64,000 bases of DNA, taken from Urophycis tenuis. Taxonomy: Eukaryota; Chordata; Actinopteri; Gadiformes; Phycidae. The position numbers and the translations under genes are program-made. The notes below the pieces were generated by a model. It did no database searches and was not told the DNA's origin. It saw only the letters and a list, made by a program, of their open reading frames with translations. Positions 1 through 11,105 of the stretch are shown in pieces. Numbering within the stretch: the stretch's first letter is position 1; each line of letters starts with the position of its first letter. The stretch covers positions 25,001-89,000 of the forward strand of contig JAXIVH010000155.1 in NCBI GenBank assembly GCA_036785325.1, in the 5' to 3' direction.

Positions 1-629
1 CACGTCATGTCTGCATAACAGATTTGAGCAGCAACAGCATTCAGGAGGTGTAATTGTGGTCATGAAAATATGTTATATATAGATTTTGTCATCAAGTCAA
101 CCTTGATAATGGATATTTAGTGTTAGGGACATGTTTCTAGTATGGCATGTCATTTTCAACATTTAGAAATGTTAAACTGTATCATTTGTATTCAAAGACG
201 ATGGCATATACAGTATAAACTGCACACACCCTAGGATGGAGTTCAAATGACTAAAATCGCATCTTTCATTTTTTCTTCACAGGAAAATAAAAATGTTTAC
301 ACTTTAATAGGCCTGTTTAAAGCTCAACATTTGCATTTTCAACACTACCACTTTTTAAATTACAGGACTGACCTATTTATAATTTGTCACCTAGCAGACA
401 CTTCACTCCAAAGAAAGTTCCAGACTTTTCTTCAAGATACTAATTATTAATTATTCAATATTATACATAAGTTGATGGTGAGACCTCTTTCACAAGGGAT
501 TAAAACCGTCAACCGCTAGACGATACGACCCAGCCAAAGCATAAGCGCACATTCAAAGAGGCCAAACGCGCTGGAACAGTGTCGATTTTACTTCAAATAG
601 CTTTCAAGAAAATCAAACTCCATACACCT

Positions 630-1215
630 CATGCCTTATTGCAATCGATATTTTCAGAAAAAGTAAGGACAAGCAAGAGGAATGTGATGCAGCCCGTGAA
701 CCCTCCCATCATCAGCAGAACGGCGCAGAACTCGTGGATGGGTTCTGGCGGACCTGCAGCCTGAGTGAGTTAGCGGGACGTGAACGGCTGAGCTGGCTGG
801 CCCCAGCATGCTCATTGAAATTCATTCCGGAATAGCATGCTGTATTGACATGTACGTTGCTGACAGGAACTCGGGCGCCTTACTTATCCTGGTGGGAGCT
901 AGAGCTTTCTGTGCTGGTCTCCTCCTCTTTGTGGTTGGTGCTGTGCAACGCCTCCTGGCTGCTGGTGAAGTTGACCGAATGAAGCGTTTTAAATGAATGC
1001 TCGGCAACCATCTCATTCATCTCGTGCACTCACCAAACCAGACACAAATGTATAGTTCAGCATTTTTTCGGGATACAATTTCCTATCAAAAAACACTTTT
1101 CTCTGTGGATCAGGCCCCAGATGTGTGAGGTTCCTGGACATCTCCTGGAATGTGCCCCCTAAGGGAATTGTGTACAGCTGGGGCCGGCGACACACCGCTG
1201 AGGAGACTGGAACTC
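630..1215 (-). other. Possible exons of an unrecognised minus-strand gene
   Basis: Three minus-strand pieces look more like coding DNA than chance. About 1037-1214 reads through a hydrophilic stretch containing the residues LGPDPQRKVFFDRKLYPEK, starts after a CTCCTCAG acceptor-like site and ends at a GTGAGT donor. About 892-1000 encodes a Ser/Glu-rich stretch followed by a GTAAGG donor. About 630-747 follows a CTCACTCAG acceptor, encodes a hydrophobic helix containing GGFTGCITFLLLVLT and stops at TGA soon after. Together they could be the C-terminal part of a membrane protein. The splice site between the first two pieces is poor, and I do not recognise the family. It bears no resemblance to the receptors next door. 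The opposite strand of 808-996 is open and hydrophobic, but that is a by-product of Ser/Glu codons read backwards. Confidence 0.25.
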
Positions 1216-1837
1216 CATGTGTGTATGCCAAAATTCAAGGTCAATGTGCCATTCATCTCAAAACAAATCAAGGACTTTGACACACAGACAGAAACACATG
1301 CATGTCTATGGACGAAAGGAAACAAGGACACAAGCATTCGCACCGAAACAAATATATCGAACAAAATAAGGAATGAATGGGCGGCACGTGATTAAAAATA
1401 CCTTTTTAAGAAGACATAGTGCGAGACCACAAAGTAAAGCTGTAAGTGTAGTATCACACCCAAGTGAAGGGCAAGCCGAAGGGAGGCACAAGAGGCTGAA
1501 CACTACAAAAGGTAAAAGGCAAATCACATGCAAATCCCAGCAAAATGACCAACAATGACTTTTACTACCTCAGGCACCCAAAGGCCCGAAATAAGGCCGA
1601 AAGCAAAGGCCAAATCTTGAGAGGGGTCAGGTGGGGAAGGCGGGGTGCTCAGGGTGGAGGACAAAATAAGTACCCAGAAGGAACACTCCAGGTATAATTG
1701 GATGAACACTTTTTGATTAAATATGGGACATGACAGGGTACTCTTGGAAATGACAGCTCTCCCCCTCTTGGTTCTTTAACCCTCCTCTCCTCTTTGATGG
1801 GCTCTCTAATCCATACGCCTTACTCAGTATGCAACTG

Positions 1838-1838
<1 letters not shown>

Positions 1839-1887
<49 letters not shown>
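1839..1887. repeat. (CA)n microsatellite
   Basis: An uninterrupted CA dinucleotide run of about 48 bp. Confidence 0.95.
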
Positions 1888-2094
1888 GTATGTTTCAACC
1901 CAGCTTGTTTAGAGGTGGTTTTATAAGATAAGAAAATTGAGATAGGGAAATGGCCCAGATTTTCTTTAATTTTACAAAAACACTGCTGAGCTCTATTGGT
2001 GAAAGTATCTGTTGATCTGGCTTGGTTACATTTAATAACATTTCAAATGATTTATTATGAAATAATTGTAGCTGACACAAACACAGAAAGGAAA

Positions 2095-2430
2095 ATCATA
2101 ATTGCGTCATCTGTTTTGAAAAGGTTGTCCCCGGCAATCCAAATTAGTACTCGTGGGTTTTGCTCAATTGCTTTGTGTACTTCAAACTGCTCTCTTGCAG
2201 TATGCTCAATGCAAAACAACAACATAATTTTCTCCTCAGTGTTAATCAGAGGACAAATCCCCTCCCATCTGGCTGTTATCCAAAGGCAACATTTTCTCTA
2301 TATCAGAAGACGGTTCTTCTTTCTGGCTTCCTCTCTGTGGCAGGAAATGTCACGCTGCCACATGTATCGGCAATCCATTGGGCAAAGTGGGTCTCTACTA
2401 TATTACAAGGTCTCACCGTGATTTAGATGG
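2095..2430 (+). promoter_or_regulatory. Conserved upstream region of receptor A
   Basis: This block about 230-560 bp before the start codon is recognisably shared with 10486-10795, at a similar distance upstream of receptor B. Shared words include ATAATTGCGTCATCT (a CRE/AP-1-like core), AAATTAGT, CTCTCTGTGG and GCAAAGTGGGT. Sequence between the words has diverged with indels. This fits a duplicated promoter or proximal enhancer. A promoter role is inferred from position and conservation only. Confidence 0.4.
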
Positions 2431-2659
2431 TTATGTATATATGGAGTACACACACGGAGAACCACTTGGTTTCAGTCATTTTGTTGCTGTTATTCTTTAC
2501 TCAATAATCTGAATGTTTTAGTCTGTCTTAGTCCAGGGAACATGATGGCTTGCTGCAGATGTCTTCTGAAATATTGACCCTTTGTACTCATCATGTCTGT
2601 CTGCCTCTATACTATCCTCTCTTTTGGTGGTTCCCTAAGATGCCTTTTTCCCTCCAGTG

Positions 2660-5600
2660 ATGTGTGTCGGCAGCTGGCTTTGGTTTCTCTGTGGCCTCCA
2701 TGGGTTGGTCAGAGGTGGAGTGGGGCCCTGCAAGCTGATGGCCGGGCCCATCTCAGGAAGTGTTTATCAGAAAGGAGATATAGTGATCGGAGGTCTGTTT
2801 CCTGTTCACGTGAAGGCACCAGAGCCTGAGACGGAGTTTCGGGATATCCGGGTGAATGGGACCTGCTCTCTGTAAGTGGACTGCTGAGGGTTAAAATCAA
2901 GTGGAAAAAAAAAAATCTGTAATTGTCACTGTTGTCAGACAATTTACAGCTATGTATCTCTTATTTCCAGTCCAACTGTCCTTTTGTCCTTGTCCTATCC
3001 ACAGGTTTAACCAGCGAGCATACCGCTGGCTGCGCACAATGGTGTTTGCAGTGGAGGAGATTAACAGTAACCCTCACCTCCTCCCCAACCTGACGCTGGG
3101 CTACCTGGCAGCAGATACCTGCCTGGCTGAGAGCACCACGCTCTCTACAGCCGTGACCATGGTGACCGGCCTTCAGGTTTCTCAAGCAGGCGATGGATGT
3201 CAATCTGCCCCTGCAGTCCCAGTTATCATTGGGGATGTAAGGTCCTCCTCCTCCATGGTTATTGCAGACACCCTTGGGGTGTTTGATATACCAATGGTGG
3301 GGAGAACTAAAATGAAATAATCACATTGAGGACACTTACAGTGTGTTGTAAAGCTCAGAAAATATCAATGGTAAACCCTCTCTCTCTACTTGTGTTGTTT
3401 CCCTCAGGTGAGCTACTTGGCATCTTGTGTGTGTTTGGGTAACAGTCTGAAGTATCCGCGCTTCTTCCGCACAATGCCCAGCGATGCTTTGCAAGCCCAG
3501 GCAATGGCCAAGCTGTTGCAACTGCTAGGCTGGTCCTGGGTGGGCCTCGTCTCTGCGGACGATGATTATGGCAGGTTTGCCATTCAGATACTAAAGGAGG
3601 AGCTCAGGGGAACTGGAGTATGTGTTGCCTACCACCAAGTTGTTCCAAGGGTAAAGGTCTGCTGCGGTTCTACGCGTTAGTTACAATATCCTTAATCTAC
3701 TACTGAGTCAGAGCTTATAGCTCCCATATGTACATCTCTAACCAGAACCCTCTTATTAATGCTTTTGGAGAACGCATTTCCCTCTGACTCATGGTGTTTT
3801 GTATTTGTATGTAGGGGTATGCAAATGAGGAAATGAGAGAAATGGTTGAGACGATCAAGAAGTCCTCTGCAAAAGTGGTGGTGACCTTTGTCATTGATCA
3901 GGATGCAAAGGTCAGCATGCTGCAATGTATAGTACAATGCACTGTATATCCAGCGTTATGTTGGTTTCAAGATTACGCTTGTACACACACAATGTGCGTG
4001 TGTGTACTAGTGAGGCATGGACTCATTTCTCTCTGTCCTTAGGCCTTGCTGGAAGAGGTGGTTCGCCAGAACATAACAGATAAACAGTGGCTTGCTAATG
4101 ATGCCTGGGTCACATACACTACCCTCTCTGTTCCTGAAAACATTCCCTCCTTAGCTGGAACCCTGGGGTTAGCCCTGCGTAAGGCCAGCATCCCGAACCT
4201 AGGGTCTTTTCTGACCCGGATACATCCTGCCACATTCTCACTCGACCCTGACCCGTTCAAGCGACAGCTGTGGGAGGCACTGTTTGGATGCTCACTGAGT
4301 ATTACATTTGGACAGCATACGTCAGAAAAACCCTGTTCGGGTTCTGAAGAGATAGGTAAACTAAAGTAGTTGCAAGAAAGAAGAGGGCGTGATAGTCATT
4401 TTCTCCCGTACTCTGCCTATGTTTCTCTCACATCTATTTTAACTTCCACCCTCAGCTGTGGGGGGGAGCACGTATGCAGATGTGTCCCAACTCAGAGCCA
4501 CCTACAAAGTCTATACGGCTGTCTACGCTATTGCTCATGCTATACAGGATATGCTGGCCTGTTCGCCTGGAAAAGGTCCCTTAAGTAATGGCCAGTGTCC
4601 TGATGTCCACAAACTGCGTCCCTCTGAGGTACTGATGTTTTACATGTGAGATGCAACATGTACATTTATTGTTTGGATTTAGCATTTACCTTGCCACTTT
4701 AAGCACAATACCATATTCTCTAAGTCAAACTGAAATTCTGAAGTTGAAATTCTTTGTCAGCTTTCTCTCTATCTCCGAAGGGTCAACTTCACCACACCAG
4801 TGGGGGAACAGTTATACTTTGATGAAAACGGAGACCCGCCTGCCTCATATGACATTCTTAACTGGCATGTGACACCTCAGGGGAAAGTGGAGTTTGTCAA
4901 CATCGGACATTTTGTGTCCTCACAAGGCTCGGGTGGTCAGTTTCACATCGACATGGACAGGGTTCTGTGGGGCGGAGGACAGGGAGATAAGGTGTGTGTG
5001 TGCATATGTTGTTGTTTTTTTCTCTCCTGATAATAACTGATTCGACAGTGCTTAAAAGTATGTGTACAAAATGCAATATGATCAGACACTTCGCTTTAAA
5101 AAAAAAAAACGTAGGTACCAGTGTCTATATGCAGCACACCCTGTGCTGCCGGTACAAGGAAGGCTGTGCAGAAAGGCAGACCGGAGTGCTGTTTTGACTG
5201 TGTGCCATGTCCCGGGGGTGAAATCAGCAATGAAACAGGTACTGCAGAGAAACAAAAAACAGTGCTGCTTTGACAATATCATTTTTTTTCATGACTCTTT
5301 GTAGGTACCTAATTCATGTATAATTGTACCTTCTACATCTCCTCCACCTCTAGGATCAATTGATTGCATTAGGTGTCCCGAGAGATTTTGGTCCAATTCA
5401 GATAATACTGTCTGCCTGCCCCAGCAGGTTGACTTTCTCTCCCATAATGATATTATGGGCATAATCCTCTCTATCATTTCTGTTGCTGGGGCAGCACTGA
5501 CTGCTGCCACATTCACTACCTTCTTCTGGTACCGGCACACACCATTAGTAAGGAGTGAACTATTCATAAATTCTCCCTTACTGCCTTGACATATCTATAT

Positions 5601-6499
5601 TTGACCGAAATATAACCTCATAAAAGTGATGTATGCAACAAGGTAGTACACCTTACAAATGTTACCTCTATGTCCTCGTTTAAGGTACGTGCCAACAACT
5701 CTGAAGTCAGCTTCATGCTGCTGGTGTCACTCAAGCTGTGCTTCTTGTGTGCCCTGGCCTTCATTGGACGTCCAGTGGCATGGTCCTGTGCGCTCAGACA
5801 CACACTGTTTGGGATCAGCTTTGTGCTGTGCATCTCCTGCCTGCTCAGCCGCACTGTGGTGGTCTTGGTGGCCTTCCGCTCCACCCTACCTGGGGAAAAC
5901 CTCATGCGCTATTTTGGTCCGGCCCAACAAAGACTCGGCATCTCAATTTGTACCCTGGTTCAGGTAAATCATATCAGCGTTTCTTCATGTAGATATACAT
6001 GATGCAACGTGTTTCTTAACCATTGTAGCCATGACCCTCTCCAGTTGTCTTTAAATTCTTGATTGTATAGGTGTTGATATGTGTACTGTGGCTGGTCCTG
6101 GCCCCACCACAGCCTGCAGAGAGAGGTGTTCGGGAGAATCGAGGACCCAAGATAGTGCTTGAGTGTGACGTGGGCTCTGTGGTGGGCTTTGCCCTTGTGC
6201 TGGGCTACATCGGCCTGCTGGCTAGCCTCTGTCTCCTACTTGCTTTCCTGGCTAGGAAGCTACCTGATAACTTCAATGAGGCCAAGTTCATCTCCTTCAG
6301 CATGCTGATCTTCTGTGCTGTCTGGGTGGCCTTTGTCCCAGCCTACATCAGCTCTCCAGGGAAGTACACTGTAGCTGTGGAGATCTTTGCCATCCTGGCT
6401 TCAAGTTATGGCCTGCTGCTGTGCATCTTTGCTCCAAAGTGCTTCATCCTCCTTCTAAGGCCCGAGAGAAACACCAAGAAACACCTGATGGCCAGATGA
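2660..6499 (+). CDS. Receptor A: OlfC/V2R-like class C GPCR, 11 exons
   Basis: Coding exons: 2660-2871, 3005-3296, 3408-3650, 3815-3910, 4043-4355, 4456-4628, 4761-4991, 5115-5238, 5354-5547, 5685-5963, 6071-6499. They join in frame to 861 residues without a stop. The start is the first ATG after an in-frame TAA at 2636. A TTTTTCCCTCCAG acceptor-like site just before it suggests a non-coding 5' exon. Signal peptide about 1-20; Venus-flytrap ligand domain about 40-520 with the ADDDYGR and SSSS pocket segments; cysteine-rich linker 521-575; seven helices about 590-850 with FNEAKF before TM6 and a C-terminal KKHLMAR tail. Family role: odorant receptor for amino-acid-like ligands in the olfactory neuron membrane. 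Oddities: the hinge motif WLASEAW of the calcium-sensing receptor reads WLANDAW, and the donors of exons 2 (GTGGGG) and 7 (GTGTGT) are weak. Tandem copy of receptor B. Confidence 0.9.
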
Positions 6500-6657
6500 A
6501 AACCAACAAAACCATGAAACAAAATTAAAATTAAATGTATAAAGTGTATCATGAAAACATCTGGGTTAAGTTTAGGGTCGGTTTTAGGGTTATACTTCAT
6601 TAAACTGCTTTGTAAGATGAATTTACAAATGTCAATACATTAAAATAATTAAATGGA

Positions 6658-6663
6658 AATAAA
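6658..6663 (+). promoter_or_regulatory. Candidate polyadenylation signal of receptor A
   Basis: AATAAA lies 159 bp after the stop codon. The surrounding 3' flank is duplicated downstream of receptor B, which fits a shared 3' UTR. Confidence 0.5.
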
Positions 6664-7682
6664 TATAAGATGTGTTTTATTAAGCACCAGAAAAAAACAA
6701 GTATAAATGTATATAAATAAGTTTAAGTTTAAGTTTAAATAAGTTTATCTCACTTTACACTGTAAGCAACATTTCAATTAATTGATTTGTTTTCATAAGG
6801 TTATTTTTGCCTTTGTGTAAATTGCAAATAGTACCAATCATCAGTGTCATTAAAAGTGTAAAATCTAGCTGCATCCTACATCTTTGTTGACATCCTACAT
6901 CTTTGTTAGCAGCAACTCACTTTAGAAAGAGGCATCTGCCATGTATTGTTATTAAAGTAAGACTTTCAAACAGACATTGTCAACAAAAGGCAGATATGGT
7001 GCTATTCCATCACCATAGAAGACACACTCATAGTTTTCCAATTCATGTGATTTCAATAAATGTCATGAACAGAACATGGAGACGAGGTTTCGGCAGGTTG
7101 TCTGGTTCTGAGGAGACGAGGACAAACAGCAAATAGCTAACCATCCAATCTCGCAGCACCTTTCTCAGCATTACCTGGGGAATACAATCATAGGCCGAGC
7201 CAATGCTCTATCCCCTGCATTTACACAAAGTCACTTCAGAATCAGAACACAGATTGGGTGATTTCCCGTCATGTCTTGACTCACCAGATGGTTTCACTTC
7301 TTCAAACCCAATAACAAATAATTTGCTGTGACCTTTTGAAACCATTGCAAATCCCTGTGTTTGTAACTGACCGCAGCATCAGCCTTTTCCCATGGCGGTA
7401 CCTATATTGGCAGCTTCCTCTGCCAGCCTCCATCACCTCTCGATTCTACCAAAGCGCACATTGAAAAGCACCAACCACGGCTCTTGATTACAGCTCCAAG
7501 CAGCTTCTTCCATGAATGCATGGCCTATGGCCCAACACATTTCTCACTCAGGAATCCTGGCTGGTGTCCGAAAGTAAGGCCCGAGCAATGAATTCATGAA
7601 GCAGAACTAAATTGTTAACCCTTGGACCAAAATGTTCTCTTTTGAGTAACCTTTACATGAATCATGCATGGTTATCCTGTAG

Positions 7683-7713
<31 letters not shown>

Positions 7714-7721
7714 ACACACAC
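7683..7721. repeat. Poly-C followed by (CA)n
   Basis: About 17 C residues run directly into about 11 CA units. Confidence 0.95.
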
Positions 7722-9064
7722 ATTTTCCTGCTAACGTATTGCTTCATTACTGCTACAACGCTTTGGGGCCCCTGAGATCTTGTAATAAAGAACCCAAGCC
7801 AGAGTGAATGGGCCTATTGTGGAAAGGGTCTCATTGTCCTCCAGTTTCTTGGATTTCCGCCTCCTCCATGACATTGAATCTTCCCAAACAATTAGGAAAA
7901 TGACTGATCGATGACAAGAAAGGAACAAGGAAGAGTGTAGGGAATAACAAGCTCAAGGGAGTTCAACTCAGAAAACTGGACAGAAGAAAACGTAAGCCTG
8001 CCAGGATGTGGTTTATTATGTTGGAACGTTTGCGTGTTTGTTATGGTGTGATTGAACTTGAAATGACTCTTTATGCTAAACCAGGACATGCCATCATGTG
8101 TATTATTATGTTGCAATGCGATATAATGCAAACCTCACATTTCTGCTGCCCTGAAGAAAAAATAATAAGAAGAAAGAAATGTGTTCAGGTATTCAGAGTT
8201 ACTTTAGTGCTCAAATAGTTGTCACTTATTTTCCTAACTTATCTGTTGACACACTGAGAAGGCAACGTTGTCTTGTATCAATTGGTCTTCATCCGCACTC
8301 TTTAGTCCACCGTGGCTGCCTTTCCATACAGAAATGAATACATTGTTTACTGACTATTTACACAGCCTTTTCACACAGGCTCAGTGATAACCAATGAAAC
8401 CAAGATGTATGTTTTTTCACTCTTGATTTATGTTTACATTTGCATAACATGTAAGTAGGACCAGAAGGGAAAACAGCTCTTGTTTCCATCCAGTGAAGAA
8501 AGGACCCGGGCGGCCCTGAAAAGATAGCTTTCAACAAGGCCATTACAAATACAACCAAGTCATCAATAAAGCAGAACTAAGCCATGCAGTTTAAGACAAC
8601 TTACTCTGGAGTGTTGACGATAATGTATTCTAGTTTATTGTTGCCATATTATGAATGCATTTAGTCTTTCTTTATTTTATTTTTTGACATTCAACATTGT
8701 TTGCATACTCCCAGGCTTCTCAGCGTCTATATTTATTTCTGGGGGACCAGGGATCCCCTGAGAGTGCTATTTTATCTAGCGTTTTATCTACCCTTTTATT
8801 TCACTACTCAGAACAAGAGATAACATCTTTGCTGGACAGTCAATATTGTTTTAGTAAAGACTGTGGAATGCCAAAAAAATAAAACAAGGAAAATTGTGAG
8901 ATTTCTGTTGAGGTTTGTTATCATAGAGAACAACCACACATAGTGTTGGAACGTGAAAGGTCTTCAGAGTATAGAAGAGATAAGATTTGATTGACCAATG
9001 ACCGCTGAGAATTCCACACAGCATACCCAGTCTATCTCAATATCTAAATGAAACGTTAACATTA

Positions 9065-9065
9065 A

Positions 9066-9133
<68 letters not shown>
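9065..9133. repeat. (GT)n microsatellite
   Basis: About 68 bp of almost pure GT repeat. Confidence 0.95.
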
Positions 9134-9134
<1 letters not shown>

Positions 9135-9589
9135 ATATATAATACATTTCAGTGACAAACCATAAGCAATATCAAAAAGGGAGCTTCAGTAGCACACTAT
9201 TACCCTCCGGTGGTTGAATACAGCAAGTGAGAATTGGTTACCAACTGCCACCCAATCCTATTTTCTTTCTTCCTATTCATTAATAATTCTAATGACAAGT
9301 ACAAATATGTTATGCCTACAGAATAAAATAAGCACAACTAATTCCATGTTTAAATGGTTTGGTGGGTGATAACACTGCTATGCCAGCACCCAATTATTCT
9401 CAGCCTCATCAAGGAGAGTTGCTCAGTACTCAACTTATCTCATACTGCTTGCTTTATTTGTGAGACTGTATGGTAGATAGGCCCCGCCATACAGGGCGAC
9501 ATAATAGTAATCCAATTAACAGACAACCATTTGGGCCATATTTTAAATGCATTTAATTGCGTCATACATCACTCACTGGTTCATTTAAA

Positions 9590-9645
9590 TAAATTATTTA
9601 GCAGATGCTTTTACCCAAAGAGACTTACAAAGTGAGCTTGGGGAC
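9590..9645 (-). mobile_element. SINE/L2-type 3' tail fragment
   Basis: Read on the minus strand, the segment resembles the common fish retroposon tail with 'agtctctttgggtaaaagca' followed by 'tctgctaaat'. Only the tail is recognisable, so this is a truncated, old copy. Confidence 0.5.
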
Positions 9646-9984
9646 AATGGAAGTATGCAGTGAATAACAGAACATTGCATTCAAGTGCTGCACAACTTAT
9701 TTTCCCCTAATATATTATGTGGAAATTAAAAAAAAGCAACCTTTAGTTTTGGTTGATTGGTTGTTGGTATTTATTTGCAATCATAAGTCATAAGTCATAT
9801 AACTCACAAGTGCTGTTCCAGCGTTAGGCCTACATTTTACCCCATATCCTCGACAAACTTATCCTTATCTTTACTCACCATACTATTATTTGTCCTTCTA
9901 TTCTACTGTTTCCACATAAATGTGCGACATTTGTTCCCATTTTAGTGCATTTCAGCTAATTAGCTTGTAGCGTGGCAGAATCGC

Positions 9985-10275
9985 CTTATTCAAGAGATTC
10001 AAGATTCAAGTAAACTTTATTAGTTTTCATGAATGTACAGGCCATACACAAAAACCCAAAACCAAAATGCCGTTTCCCTCGATCCCCGGTGCTAGACAGC
10101 ATGCAATATAAATATAAATATATAAAAATATAAGTATCAAAAAAATCTAAATAAAAATAAAAATGCTAAGGTGGTCGCGAGTATGTGCAATTGAAACAGT
10201 TAATAGTAAACAGTAAACAGTAAGATGTGCAAATTGTAAACAGTAAACAGTAAACAGTAAGAGGTGTAAGAGATG
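9985..10275. repeat. Interspersed repeat beginning with TTCAAG units
   Basis: It starts with repeated TTCAAG, then 'AAACTTTATTAG', a central 'AAATGCCGTTTC' and a tail of repeated 'GTAAACA' units. It is related to 59663-59873, which begins the same way and has 'GACTTTATTGTC' and 'AAATTCCGTTTC'. That second copy is an insertion absent from the duplicated E unit, so the family is mobile. Class not determined. Confidence 0.6.
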
Positions 10276-10485
10276 CAGTATGGATATGTGGAAAGGCGCT
10301 AAATGCATATTAAAAAAACGGTTGATAACTATATCTCCATAACACTCCCATTCCCAGAGGTCCTACAGCATATCGTTCCTTATCCATGTAAGACAAAATA
10401 TGAATGCAGCCTGGACACTACATTTATGACAATGAAAAAAACCCATTACATCACCTTACGCTGCTTCATCTTGCAAGATGAAAAG

Positions 10486-10795
10486 CATTTATAATTGCGT
10501 CATCTATTTTGAAACAATTCTCCCAGGCAACTTAAATTAGTTCACATGGGTTTTTTTCAATTACTTTTTCCACCTGAAATTACCCCCTAATTCAATAACA
10601 ATCCAATTTACACCATAATTATAAGTCTCCCGGCTCAGGATGCTGTTGTTTTCCTGTGGCAGCATTTCCCCTATATCACAAGATGGTTCCCTCTCTGTGG
10701 AAAGAAAGAACATGACGCCACACCAATAGACACTCCATTGTGCAAAGTGGGTATCTGTGCTAATGCAAGTTTTTTTTTTTAATCGACTTAGATGG
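10486..10795 (+). promoter_or_regulatory. Conserved upstream region of receptor B
   Basis: Diverged copy of the block at 2095-2430, sharing ATAATTGCGTCATCT and GCAAAGTGGGT. It lies 300-600 bp before the receptor B start. A nearer shared segment (about 11031-11105, copy of 2580-2659) is almost identical between the two genes. Confidence 0.4.
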
Positions 10796-11105
10796 CAAGT
10801 GTTTGTGTTTAACAGGTGATGGTGGAATGAGCAAAAGTGCTGCCAAAATTGGAAGGTTTGAAAACCTAGTCTAATGTACAGGATACATTTTTGTTCTAGA
10901 AATACAATTCCAAATAAGTTTAGCCTTGTTTTATGTGTACCTACCTACGATGTGCAAATAGTGTTTTTGTTTTTCATGATGAAATGCATCCATATCCTCA
11001 AGTATTTAGCTTGCTTTGAGTGCACTGCTTGTACTCATCATGTCTGTCTGCCTCTATACTATCCTCTCTCTGGTGGTTCCATAAGATGCCTTTTTCCCTC
11101 CAGTG

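Larger units (their letters stand above)
1..2094. other. Upstream flank of the receptor cluster
   Basis: No convincing plus-strand gene is visible. The stretch holds possible minus-strand exons at about 630-1215 (listed separately) and a (CA)n tract at 1839-1887. Open frames here are short and lack receptor motifs. Confidence 0.5.
6664..9580. other. Intergenic DNA between receptors A and B
   Basis: No receptor exons or other genes are seen on either strand. A poly-C/(CA)n tract lies at 7683-7721 and a (GT)n tract at 9065-9133. Open frames are short and featureless. Confidence 0.6.

Noticed and set aside
481..545. tRNA-like gene on the minus strand (CGTCTAGCGGTTGACGG)
   Set aside because: An A-box-like word is present, but no proper B box, acceptor stem or anticodon arm can be drawn.
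808..996. Open plus-strand frame with hydrophobic stretches
   Set aside because: The other strand reads as Ser/Glu-rich coding sequence with a good donor; antisense of such codons looks hydrophobic. No plus-strand splice or promoter context.
1996..2421. 141-codon open frame upstream of receptor A
   Set aside because: The matching region upstream of B is conserved as DNA but not as a reading frame, so it is more likely regulatory.
8964..9158. Thr-His repeat protein on the minus strand
   Set aside because: Translation of a (GT)n microsatellite. The same holds for 24816-25040, 30965-31345 and 35161-35470.
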